Shown here piece after piece: positions 56,901-59,335 of a stretch of DNA of 64,000 nucleotides (the first letter of the stretch is position 1; each line of letters begins with the position of its first letter). Below the pieces are notes generated by a model that was not told the DNA's origin, made no database searches, and worked only from the letters and a program-made list of their open reading frames with translations. The translations under genes were made by a program, and so were the position numbers. Source of the stretch: Casuarina equisetifolia (lineage: Eukaryota > Streptophyta > Magnoliopsida > Fagales > Casuarinaceae); NCBI GenBank assembly GCA_028551475.1, contig CM052354.1, forward strand, positions 10,995,172 through 11,059,171, given 5' to 3'.

Positions 56901-58792
56901 AACCTCTTCATTTTTGAGAATCCTTCAAAATTTAATTTCACTGATTTTGATAAAGGTAATCTTAAGAAAATTCCTTCAACCGCATTAGTTCCCTACAAAC
57001 CAAAAAAATGAAATAGATGATTAAAATTCTAAATAAACAGTAAAAAGAATAAATATCAATTACACTTTTTAATATTTATTTTTATACTATATACTTACCA
57101 CATTATTTTTCAATACGTAAATAATATCTTTATTGCTCCACAATCTGCTAAATTCACATGGATTTTTCAAAGATTTCTCATGAACAATTTGTTGTCCCAT
57201 TTCTTGCAATAACTCGTGCATCTCAAATATTTCATGAGAGACCTCTATGAGAGATCTATCTTGAAGAACTTCAATATTTGCATTTGGATAACGGCCAAGA
57301 CTTTCTAGATATTGGATGACATTATCTATTGGCTCTCTGTTGAAGAAACATGCAACATCTAAAAATAATTCTTGTTGTGAGTTTGATAGAGCATAAAAAC
57401 TTATTATAAGTTTATCCAAAATCTCAACATGAGGTTCTTCTTTCAACCATTTTAGAGTATTCTCCCATACAGGTAATTCTTTTCTTAATAAGAGGGAACC
57501 AAAGACTTTTAGTGCTAATGGGTGGCCTTCAGCATAATTAACAAATTTTTTTGACAAAGTTAAATAATTCTTTGGAGGATAATTTTTTTTGAAGGCTTTC
57601 AAACAAAAAAGCTGTAAAGCATCATTGTCACTCAATCCTTCAAGCTTATAGATCTTGTCCACAAATCTCTTCAACAACTGTCTATCTTTACTTGTTAAAA
57701 GGACTATACTTCCTTGTCCAAACCAATTAGAACTATTTGCCAATGCTTTTATTTGTGATGCTTTATCAACATTGTCAAGAACAATAAGAACTTTTTTGTC
57801 TTGCAATCTATTTGCCATCACTCTAATTCCATCAAAACAATCCTGTATTTTTATATCTCTGTCACCAAGAATCTTAGAGATAATTTGTTCTTGTAAATGA
57901 ACTATACCAATCCTTTTGAGTTTTTCTCTAATATCATCAACAAAACAGGTGGCTTCAAATTCATAAGAAATAGTATCAAAAATGACTTGTGCTAGAGTCG
58001 TTTTACCAATGCCTCTCATCCCACATATTCCTATAAAATGAACATTATTAGCATTGTCCCTTGCACGCAATAAGGTCATCATTTCCTTCACTTGAGATTC
58101 TATTCCCACAACATCCTTAAAATTGATTGATAAGCGACGATTCAATCCAACAAGTATTTCTCTACATATTTCTCGAATAATTTTTGATTCATAGCTGTTA
58201 AAAAAAAATCTAATTTAGAACTAATGTTCAAATAAATCAAAAGTCAAGGAAAATCCATGCTAAGCTAGAGGTGAGAAGATTAGTATAAAAAATTAAAACT
58301 ATAATACCTGTCATGTACATGCCATCCACCTATGTTACCTACTTCGTTCAAAGCACTCCTCCACTTCTCTTTCTCTTCCTTGGATTCTTCTCCATGTATG
58401 GCTAAGCCGTCTGCAAAACTCCCTTTCTGATTTCGTAGGTTAGAAGGATCCACATAATAGAAAATGGGCAAAATTGTCAAGCTGTACTCTCTCTTGCATT
58501 TCACGATCTCTGTTAACTCCCTCAAACACCATTTAGAGAGAGCATAATTTTTAGAGATTATAACGACTGCATACTCAGATTCTTGTATTGCCTTCAAGAT
58601 TTCAGAAATGTTTTCTTCTCGTTTTAATTCTTCATTATCTCTAAAGACAAAAATACCTGTTGCCTTCATAGCAGTATATAGATGGTCTGCAAAACCCTTG
58701 CGAGTATCTTTACCATAAAAACTAAGGAAAACGTCATGTTTCCGAAGAGGTGCTGACGTTGAATGAGCTGCCTGACTACTCGCGGACGCCAT
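35380..58792 (-). CDS. Large TNL resistance gene with repeated LRR/C-JID modules, split by a viral insertion
   Basis: A TIR-NB-ARC-LRR immune receptor. Exons by my reading are 58792-58308 (TIR), 58194-57099 (NB-ARC), 56992-56654, 56565-55942 (LRR), 55830-54931 (C-JID), 54817-54701 (partial C-JID), 54612-53995 (LRR), 53883-52984 (C-JID) and 52865-52281, the last completed by 35778-35380. Exons 1+2 sum to 527 codons. Every later exon is a multiple of three and phase 0 at both ends. Without the virus the frame would be open over about 2,020 residues, large for a TNL (usually roughly 1,000-1,300). The last coding exon is interrupted by 16,362 bp of pararetrovirus plus a 140-bp duplication, so the allele can only encode a protein lacking its proper C-terminus. 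Confidence 0.8.
35779..35918 (-). repeat. 140-bp host duplication flanking the viral insertion, left copy
   Basis: Identical by eye to 52281-52420 in the same orientation (constant offset 16,502). Sequence diverges at once on both sides: host continues leftwards here, and viral DNA starts at 35919. Confidence 0.95.
35919..36199 (+). repeat. Duplicated capsid-gene fragment at the left viral end
   Basis: Identical by eye to 38384-38664 (offset 2,465). It joins the leader at 36199/36200 (..tacctacca + aatttggtatcag). It is a non-collinear piece and encodes only an internal capsid segment. Confidence 0.95.
36204..36221 (+). other. Initiator tRNA-Met primer-binding site
   Basis: TGGTATCAGAGCCAGGTT, the 18-nt complement of the 3' end of plant initiator tRNA-Met, used to start minus-strand DNA synthesis in caulimovirids. 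It is present only in the left copy; the right arm ends about 34 bases inside this position. Confidence 0.9.
36393..36833 (+). CDS. Viral ORF A, 146-residue helical protein (left)
   Basis: First ORF after the leader. Starts MPLDKLEWLDLEV; the middle has a long helix-prone stretch (LEFQILNNLELIQARQKVLL) and the C-terminus alternates charged and hydrophobic residues, suggesting a coiled coil. Its stop overlaps the next start as ATGA (36830-36833), the reinitiation arrangement common in caulimovirids. In position it recalls the small first ORF of badnaviruses, but I see no family motif and assign no function. Confidence 0.75.
   Translation: MPLDKLEWLDLEVSTSLPKRIVTLDKYKLYCFDRDSHSHKHRVYDDNYQLNSVIDLEFQILNNLELIQARQKVLLENLYGLYKKLEVRITRIEHNTSLKEIHELLKDIIPVHSAKPKPIETDTLDLLRETKSIQTELKQLVRQIIG
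36830..37162 (+). CDS. Viral ORF B, 110 residues, possible virion-associated protein (left)
   Basis: Reads TAGDRIIAKQNNTIIVLLLDLLDRM, a helix, then a Ser/Pro linker (SSSSSGPPPVSSQ) and a basic C-terminus (KVTSVKKMAPLAVWKKKEDK). A small coiled-coil protein with Pro linker and basic tail is the general plan of caulimovirid virion-associated proteins, so this is a candidate by architecture only. Both ends overlap neighbours as ATGA. Confidence 0.7.
   Translation: MSDPSSNPDHITALKKQENLVDNPIGYYTDISTLGTAGDRIIAKQNNTIIVLLLDLLDRMRGTASSSSSGPPPVSSQDINNLISQFREKGKVTSVKKMAPLAVWKKKEDK
37159..38139 (+). CDS. Viral movement protein, 30K superfamily (left)
   Basis: 326 residues. Movement proteins modify plasmodesmata for cell-to-cell spread. 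The core has LGCQCMVALVDHSILDLDKA, then GLVYIMPDLTLTVDNFY and a following beta-rich stretch, with the conserved aspartate region (VDHSILD) typical of the 30K fold. The C-terminus is acidic (DHEDEEDE), a common capsid-contact feature. The start overlaps ORF B's stop (ATGA). Identical in translation to the right-arm copy. Confidence 0.85.
   Translation: MSSIGSSSGTNTARNLRTMALPAPQVTGTEVSVDHFKTYSRVKNFFYKVKGYNVRQVESLVDTAQQLDTIRQEKAELIPGEILYRRGSYDRKTKFYAHYDEKILSIRDGQQLSLGCIEKESYSKIKDQNFILIHIGMIAISVQSLTRKDLGCQCMVALVDHSILDLDKAIIAQMELDLSSNHGLVYIMPDLTLTVDNFYKNLSLEVLVKGYNTTEDRDNLILTKHLITRVSTHTFLAANFHTMDIVKYFKSKGVEAIDARKFETPRGELWNIQPRKATRGVPAKAVTAVEPDGSMSVRFSHYAPRHSMVSTDHEDEEDEIASNLVS
38189..39748 (+). 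CDS. Viral capsid protein with CCHC knuckle (left)
   Basis: 519 residues. Acidic N-terminus, a central alpha-rich capsid region (PERIELWENDCINAIAL; QLTQIASNPKNVT), then a basic tract (RRGRAKTNHVKKFNRNK). The zinc knuckle CFVCGEEGHFAKEC has Cys434, Cys437, His442 and Cys447. An acidic tail follows. This is the caulimovirid capsid/gag order. The end overlaps the next ORF by 14 bases. Translation matches the right arm. Confidence 0.9.
   Translation: MTSLDLTDFDPEIQYLLRHYGYDHDENSGLEEDINYISEKYSDRVASTEETKPQSSAEQFLKEQKVYFEMVSQGMEPDPVTKEYYENMVEETLAAFTIEDVKAKSKLADKVASSITSGSSPLFNRVPPESSNLVNPTPARSNLEYGVRTERTDPRNTYQIGKNFQPEKIPDMPRQNSKGSVLTLANIHPQKWPERIELWENDCINAIALNGIEGEENIMNYIMNLLGTVVHRYALEWKDRYPREWEQLTQIASNPKNVTTQIRQMLLGSDPYRGDPTLANKALKDLETLAITDIKYIPDYSTSFFYYASLAGKSFDPKVNSQYFKKIPDPLGSKIEEKWEEANGHQEVVGLAPRIFFTHGYLKDLCEKKQVDAQIRSYDFCKNIYVSGQFGGTSSRVATRQLRPAQNYRRGRAKTNHVKKFNRNKPTNFRKCKCFVCGEEGHFAKECRSKKVSKDRLAVYNSLDLDKNWDIVSAEDDERSQDSDVCSYTSEVAVPAGNELYKNLLAWEQNNPLGGNGFN
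39735..40142 (+). CDS. Viral ORF between capsid and RT: zinc-finger/coiled-coil protein, 135 residues (left)
   Basis: The N-terminus carries two-by-two cysteines (CGGTNC and CKKCEIVFCGLC) that could bind zinc. Then a helical Leu/Lys/Glu-rich coiled coil (VSLKTKRIEELKALVKDLTL) and an acidic end. It overlaps capsid at its start and RT at its end (17 bases), so it is part of the compact polycistron. I know of no standard caulimovirid ORF of this type in this position; function unknown. Two residues differ from the right copy (Gly/Arg and Lys/Glu). Confidence 0.8.
   Translation: MASTSSDSHDHDWEDYFPDSRKDVPCGGTNCSYLLPRKARTRCKKCEIVFCGLCLERNTGRILPPGPKEPTAKELANQDGEVVKALLELVSLKTKRIEELKALVKDLTLELELQKNFKDLDQKKKGVVIIDESSD
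40126..42039 (+). CDS. Viral protease-reverse transcriptase-RNase H (left)
   Basis: 637 residues; copies pregenomic RNA into DNA. Aspartic protease DTGA at residues 45-48. RT blocks include KFDLKSGFWQIPMD, MPFGLKNAPSVFQRMM and YIDD at 358-361. RNase H has Asp508 (VEVDGS), Glu551 (SIDAEI) and Asp577 (RTDC), and ends with HIAGKDNKFTDHLSR. No integrase, as expected. All catalytic residues are in place. One residue (Val/Leu) differs from the right copy. Confidence 0.95.
   Translation: MSHQTSSQVATRPQRPGAVWNNLINVHASLKFSDGRTVSVPAIIDTGANRSCVDFRVIPEKYQVETAPIIIHAVGNKTVMINKKLDVCTINFGHTDFPMPHTNVIDIGLGDSTKMIIGMNFIVQMQGSMLIEPHRVTFFKKTESLHYSRQSSDRVSAIEEELRIDLKERIQELEVLGNLGEDPKVAWKNCREKCYLDIINEGINITCKVIRPTPYEEKEFEMHITELLRLKVIRPSRSRHRSMAMIVNKHSEIVRGKSRMVYNYKDLNANTYPDSYPLPYIDTLIQRVKGNKVFSKFDLKSGFWQIPMDERSIEWTSFIVPQGQYEWVAMPFGLKNAPSVFQRMMDGLFYKHHFIVVYIDDVLVASPSREEHAKHLDIFFGICKQQGLVLSKKKMDIAKDKIDFLGITLEAGRIKPQDHIVKKILEFPEERLDLKQIQSFLGILNYIRAYIPNLSKLAGPLYQKTKAGSNRRWNFQDQQLVQKLKETVRNLKILELPPKSAWLIVEVDGSLEGWGAILKWKPHKESPLREEKISRYNSGTYKTNISSIDAEIMACIYGLERFRIFLVSQKGFTLRTDCQAIISFWNNKANNKLSSNRWLRFIDYIVGNGFNVSLEHIAGKDNKFTDHLSRIVQQQAH
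42483..42827 (+). CDS. Viral short frame overlapping the TAV-like ORF (left)
   Basis: 115 codons from MSTSKVQSKAAGKK to a stop inside the TAV-like ORF, in another frame. It is basic at the N-terminus and polar. The TAV-like ORF itself is preceded directly by an in-frame TAA (42583-42585). The short frame may thus be the true N-terminal part displaced by a frameshift, for example at the T-run near 42618-42630, or a genuine overlapping ORF. The same state occurs in the right arm, so it predates the duplication. Confidence 0.4.
   Translation: MSTSKVQSKAAGKKPATAEQKTPRESFKHKCQHINEEDQMVLDNFFFSSWDPKSKKQKLLFSVISPEEESHDLQVGEFSRESLSSGRNTGSKHGRSQPETSKVYRRNREREPQT
42586..43854 (+). CDS. Viral TAV-like inclusion-body/transactivator ORF (left)
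   Basis: 422 residues, last ORF before the intergenic region, the usual place of the transactivator/viroplasmin. A coiled coil (ENHRLRASLASLEAEISSLK) leads into a globular region including YRGTSEFLIKSLEYGFLKKI and an acidic C-terminus (DEEIDEDGDALEEVLDDE). Such proteins allow reinitiation on polycistronic RNA, consistent with the overlapping ORFs. Assignment rests on position and general layout; sequence in this class is poorly conserved. Two residues differ from the right copy (Ala/Val, Thr/Ile). Confidence 0.7.
   Translation: MKKTRWFWITSFFQAGIQNRRSKNSFLASYLQKKNHMIYKLENSLEKACPVEGILAASMEEVSLRPQKSTGEIERENHRLRASLASLEAEISSLKGQLEEYEPLARHAVGILLEEEDSMNKSLEQVPKEIQGLVAKHYVGNRTKEMVDYQYTYFLASQQRRQPGLSYAVLDFKPSDHSSVSTACNCTEPVEPLYLVTADLSRYRGTSEFLIKSLEYGFLKKIYITEARQIEPFMEVFPYRFTSFIHKIFREDWCVRGFISLTFRSIIPITTLAYPERARHSVKIDVFNECRVHQPYPINLPFQYFNGSSFSFWRAVMKTNAGRLTVYGNDYLVMEEKNFKIYYKNTSPHPEFKSHLSEDPVLERHAADFGLWLRVTHYGDSGEHFHDYSPPFTDEEIDEDGDALEEVLDDEAIDNLENALGV
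44007..44058 (+). repeat. Two-unit ~26-bp repeat in the viral intergenic region
   Basis: gtcagggtatcacatgccc occurs twice in tandem, each followed by acttaag-like bases, and is mirrored in the other arm at 44477-44528. The left arm ends inside the second unit, so the rearrangement junction falls in the repeat. Confidence 0.85.
44059..44476 (-). promoter_or_regulatory. Asymmetric loop with the viral promoter and partial leader
   Basis: 418 bp not shared by the left arm. On the minus strand it continues the right copy's intergenic region: ..gaatatcacagaatgc, then the TATA box TATAAAA (44376-44370), then a GA-rich leader start. It ends at gacctccc where the left arm begins in opposite orientation. 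Transcription from this box would run toward lower coordinates, leaving the leader after about 300 bases and entering the left arm antisense. No AATAAA is seen in the loop. Confidence 0.7.
44681..45949 (-). CDS. Viral TAV-like ORF (right)
   Basis: 422 residues, the counterpart of the left TAV-like ORF with two substitutions (Val for Ala in the coiled coil, Ile for Thr in CNCTEP). Open throughout. The preceding in-frame TAA and the overlapping short frame are the same as on the left. Confidence 0.7.
   Translation of the reverse strand: MKKTRWFWITSFFQAGIQNRRSKNSFLASYLQKKNHMIYKLENSLEKACPVEGILAASMEEVSLRPQKSTGEIERENHRLRASLASLEVEISSLKGQLEEYEPLARHAVGILLEEEDSMNKSLEQVPKEIQGLVAKHYVGNRTKEMVDYQYTYFLASQQRRQPGLSYAVLDFKPSDHSSVSTACNCIEPVEPLYLVTADLSRYRGTSEFLIKSLEYGFLKKIYITEARQIEPFMEVFPYRFTSFIHKIFREDWCVRGFISLTFRSIIPITTLAYPERARHSVKIDVFNECRVHQPYPINLPFQYFNGSSFSFWRAVMKTNAGRLTVYGNDYLVMEEKNFKIYYKNTSPHPEFKSHLSEDPVLERHAADFGLWLRVTHYGDSGEHFHDYSPPFTDEEIDEDGDALEEVLDDEAIDNLENALGV
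45708..46052 (-). CDS. Viral short frame overlapping TAV-like ORF (right)
   Basis: Counterpart of 42483-42827 with identical translation; one silent base differs (in the SFKHKC region). Preservation in both arms shows the overlap existed before the arms separated. Confidence 0.4.
   Translation of the reverse strand: MSTSKVQSKAAGKKPATAEQKTPRESFKHKCQHINEEDQMVLDNFFFSSWDPKSKKQKLLFSVISPEEESHDLQVGEFSRESLSSGRNTGSKHGRSQPETSKVYRRNREREPQT
46496..48409 (-). CDS. Viral protease-reverse transcriptase-RNase H (right)
   Basis: 637 residues, all catalytic residues as in the left copy; one substitution seen (EPHRL for EPHRV). Being on the minus strand it is in the same orientation as the interrupted TNL. 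Confidence 0.95.
   Translation of the reverse strand: MSHQTSSQVATRPQRPGAVWNNLINVHASLKFSDGRTVSVPAIIDTGANRSCVDFRVIPEKYQVETAPIIIHAVGNKTVMINKKLDVCTINFGHTDFPMPHTNVIDIGLGDSTKMIIGMNFIVQMQGSMLIEPHRLTFFKKTESLHYSRQSSDRVSAIEEELRIDLKERIQELEVLGNLGEDPKVAWKNCREKCYLDIINEGINITCKVIRPTPYEEKEFEMHITELLRLKVIRPSRSRHRSMAMIVNKHSEIVRGKSRMVYNYKDLNANTYPDSYPLPYIDTLIQRVKGNKVFSKFDLKSGFWQIPMDERSIEWTSFIVPQGQYEWVAMPFGLKNAPSVFQRMMDGLFYKHHFIVVYIDDVLVASPSREEHAKHLDIFFGICKQQGLVLSKKKMDIAKDKIDFLGITLEAGRIKPQDHIVKKILEFPEERLDLKQIQSFLGILNYIRAYIPNLSKLAGPLYQKTKAGSNRRWNFQDQQLVQKLKETVRNLKILELPPKSAWLIVEVDGSLEGWGAILKWKPHKESPLREEKISRYNSGTYKTNISSIDAEIMACIYGLERFRIFLVSQKGFTLRTDCQAIISFWNNKANNKLSSNRWLRFIDYIVGNGFNVSLEHIAGKDNKFTDHLSRIVQQQAH
48393..48800 (-). 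CDS. Viral zinc-finger/coiled-coil ORF (right)
   Basis: 135 residues. All paired cysteines are kept; PPRPKEP replaces PPGPKEP and EELEALV replaces EELKALV. Two replacements in a 135-residue ORF versus none in the larger capsid and movement ORFs is a small but uneven difference. Confidence 0.8.
   Translation of the reverse strand: MASTSSDSHDHDWEDYFPDSRKDVPCGGTNCSYLLPRKARTRCKKCEIVFCGLCLERNTGRILPPRPKEPTAKELANQDGEVVKALLELVSLKTKRIEELEALVKDLTLELELQKNFKDLDQKKKGVVIIDESSD
48787..50346 (-). CDS. Viral capsid protein with CCHC knuckle (right)
   Basis: 519 residues, same translation as the left copy. The segment duplicated at 35919-36199 corresponds to 49871-50151 here, so the extra piece could derive from either copy. 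Confidence 0.9.
   Translation of the reverse strand: MTSLDLTDFDPEIQYLLRHYGYDHDENSGLEEDINYISEKYSDRVASTEETKPQSSAEQFLKEQKVYFEMVSQGMEPDPVTKEYYENMVEETLAAFTIEDVKAKSKLADKVASSITSGSSPLFNRVPPESSNLVNPTPARSNLEYGVRTERTDPRNTYQIGKNFQPEKIPDMPRQNSKGSVLTLANIHPQKWPERIELWENDCINAIALNGIEGEENIMNYIMNLLGTVVHRYALEWKDRYPREWEQLTQIASNPKNVTTQIRQMLLGSDPYRGDPTLANKALKDLETLAITDIKYIPDYSTSFFYYASLAGKSFDPKVNSQYFKKIPDPLGSKIEEKWEEANGHQEVVGLAPRIFFTHGYLKDLCEKKQVDAQIRSYDFCKNIYVSGQFGGTSSRVATRQLRPAQNYRRGRAKTNHVKKFNRNKPTNFRKCKCFVCGEEGHFAKECRSKKVSKDRLAVYNSLDLDKNWDIVSAEDDERSQDSDVCSYTSEVAVPAGNELYKNLLAWEQNNPLGGNGFN
50396..51376 (-). CDS. Viral movement protein (right)
   Basis: 326 residues, same translation as the left copy, same ATGA overlap with the preceding ORF. 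Confidence 0.85.
   Translation of the reverse strand: MSSIGSSSGTNTARNLRTMALPAPQVTGTEVSVDHFKTYSRVKNFFYKVKGYNVRQVESLVDTAQQLDTIRQEKAELIPGEILYRRGSYDRKTKFYAHYDEKILSIRDGQQLSLGCIEKESYSKIKDQNFILIHIGMIAISVQSLTRKDLGCQCMVALVDHSILDLDKAIIAQMELDLSSNHGLVYIMPDLTLTVDNFYKNLSLEVLVKGYNTTEDRDNLILTKHLITRVSTHTFLAANFHTMDIVKYFKSKGVEAIDARKFETPRGELWNIQPRKATRGVPAKAVTAVEPDGSMSVRFSHYAPRHSMVSTDHEDEEDEIASNLVS
51373..51705 (-). CDS. Viral ORF B (right)
   Basis: 110 residues, same translation as the left copy; overlaps both neighbours by four bases. Confidence 0.7.
   Translation of the reverse strand: MSDPSSNPDHITALKKQENLVDNPIGYYTDISTLGTAGDRIIAKQNNTIIVLLLDLLDRMRGTASSSSSGPPPVSSQDINNLISQFREKGKVTSVKKMAPLAVWKKKEDK
51702..52142 (-). 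CDS. Viral ORF A (right)
   Basis: 146 residues, same translation as the left copy. Only about 138 bases of leader remain upstream before the host junction at 52280/52281, so primer site and promoter are not on this side. Confidence 0.75.
   Translation of the reverse strand: MPLDKLEWLDLEVSTSLPKRIVTLDKYKLYCFDRDSHSHKHRVYDDNYQLNSVIDLEFQILNNLELIQARQKVLLENLYGLYKKLEVRITRIEHNTSLKEIHELLKDIIPVHSAKPKPIETDTLDLLRETKSIQTELKQLVRQIIG
52281..52420 (-). repeat. 140-bp host duplication flanking the viral insertion, right copy
   Basis: Right partner of 35779-35918. Viral DNA ends at 52280; host exon sequence continues without a break above 52420. Confidence 0.95.
52281..52865 (-). CDS. Exon 9 (5' part): C-JID module 3, cut by the virus
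   Basis: Begins GRHFASVTWGPTQTTDIP. Compared with exons 5 and 8 it has an internal repeat of the VFQC..SLYFDEVED block (SGMFQCVLEEESSLRYYDVEED), adding about 20 residues. Host sequence ends at 52281; reading on into viral DNA adds about 10 foreign residues and stops at 52248. Positions 52281-52420 are the right copy of the 140-bp duplication. Confidence 0.8.
52984..53883 (-). CDS. Exon 8: C-JID module 2
   Basis: 300 codons, very similar to exon 5 along its length, with the same tail (ARDITPEAFYFGNDGK). The donor is CCA/GTAAGT instead of CCA/GTGAGT. Such similarity indicates a recent tandem duplication or gene conversion with exon 5. Confidence 0.85.
53995..54612 (-). CDS. Exon 7: LRR module 2
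   Basis: 206 codons and a close paralogue of exon 4 (NFEKLQHIDLRDLQNLVKMQ, LGKLHLSSCNLTDELL, IWSLDLSGNKFTRI, LENCEMLKALPP). It differs mostly in the first third and by a two-codon deletion. It is preceded by the same attgcag acceptor context as exon 4, so intron and exon were copied together. Confidence 0.85.
54701..54817 (-). CDS. Exon 6: 39-codon scar exon (C-JID start joined to LRR-exon donor)
   Basis: Starts like a C-JID exon (RHFASVTWGPTQTSDIPEWF, closest to exon 9) but after RFEAET it meets gtaagattttagcttatgcaagttta. This is almost the intron that follows exon 3 (gtaagattctatcttatgtaagttta). The C-JID remainder is missing. Frame is kept (phase 0 both ends). It looks like the breakpoint of the unequal exchange that duplicated the LRR plus C-JID block. 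Confidence 0.65.
54931..55830 (-). CDS. Exon 5: C-JID module 1
   Basis: 300 codons. It contains the post-LRR jelly-roll/Ig-like domain that TNLs such as ROQ1 and RPP1 use with the LRR to bind effectors. Landmarks are YALFIIYEVLEL, STIFPVFVCELEV, VPSVGRNGVWAFIN, CSISISSLNAEIKECGGRLV and a DITLEAFYFCYDGK tail. It ends CCA/GTGAGT. Confidence 0.8.
55942..56565 (-). CDS. Exon 4: LRR module 1
   Basis: 208 codons, starting NFEKLKYIDLKDSRNLVKMP. LRRs include LGELNLSYCNLTDELL, IWSLDLSGNKFTGV and LRDLRLKNCEMLKALPP. The tail (ETLVAGDITLQGFYFG, then a phase-0 end before GTGAGT) is shared with the other LRR exon and, in weaker form, with the tail of the C-JID exons. Confidence 0.85.
56654..56992 (-). CDS. 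Exon 3: first LRR segment
   Basis: Reads GTNAVEGIFLRLP, FEGFSKMKRLKMLVI, LRILEWWGYPLKSLPTNFEPANLITLKMP and NIKGLW. This is the canonical TNL first LRR exon, and the part lost from the double-TIR gene is present here. Donor GGAAAG/GTAAGA at 56654/56653. Length 113 codons, phase 0. Confidence 0.85.
57099..58194 (-). CDS. Exon 2: NB-ARC domain with altered GLPL and MHD motifs
   Basis: P-loop GMRGIGKTT, kinase-2 KVLIVLDNVD, RNBS-B GSIVLLTSKD, and an RNBS-D-like LFLDVACFF are present. Two signature motifs differ: GLPL reads GHPLALKVFGS and MHD reads EMHELLQEMG. The MHD aspartate helps hold NLRs in the ADP-bound off state, and here it is a conservative Glu. The donor is AATGTG/GTAAGT at 57099/57098. 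Confidence 0.9.
58308..58792 (-). CDS. Exon 1: TIR domain
   Basis: Begins MASASSQAA at 58792. TIR boxes are HDVFLSFYGKDTRKGF, ESEYAVVIISKNYALSKWCLREL and LPIFYYVDPSNLRNQ. The CLREL glutamate is present. Box 1 has FYG where FRG is usual. It ends HVHD with two spare bases at a CAG/GTATTA donor and joins the next exon as a Ser codon. The TIR of TNLs makes small nucleotide signals when the receptor oligomerises. Confidence 0.9.
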
Positions 58793-59002
58793 GGAGGATT
58801 CAGAAGCTTGTTCACCGGCAAGGTTTAATAAGCTGCGTTATGCAACTCTCTCGTTTTCCCGAACTGAAAACGGGGATCAACACCAGGAACTGTTATGGAC
58901 ATGCGCGAAAACTTCAAATGATGCCTTGTTGCGAGACCTCGGAATTAGATCCCCGATAGTGGGGGAGGCACAAGAGAAGAGACGATGGGAGCAATTGGCC
59001 GG

Positions 59003-59335
59003 CACGGTAGCGTGAAAAGCGGAGACCCATGTGCATAGATAGAAGGCCTCTGCAGCCACGTGAAGGCGGGACCCACACATAATAATTTCGGGGTTTGGTT
59101 GATGCTTATCCATTCAATAAAATATAAATTTTAATGGCGTTGAACTTTACCTTACAAAACTAGGGAGAAGGCGGCACTGGCGTGAAAAGCGGAGACCCAC
59201 TGTGTACAGGTCTCTGCAGCCACGTGAAGGCGGGGCCCACATATAATAATTACGACGTTTGCTTCGATGCCCTTGATTATTAATTATCCATTTAATAAAA
59301 CATAAATCTTAACGGAGTTGAACTTTACCTTACAA
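59003..59335. repeat. Two-unit ~165-bp tandem repeat upstream of the large TNL
   Basis: Units about 59003-59157 and 59173-59335. Each has gcgtgaaaagcggagaccca, then ctctgcagccacgtgaaggcgg, then a -ccattcaataaaa- or -ccatttaataaaa- block and gttgaactttaccttacaa. Each holds one G-box CACGTG (59057-59062 and 59221-59226). Being about 200-550 bp 5' of the start codon, they are likely part of the TNL promoter region. Confidence 0.75.
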
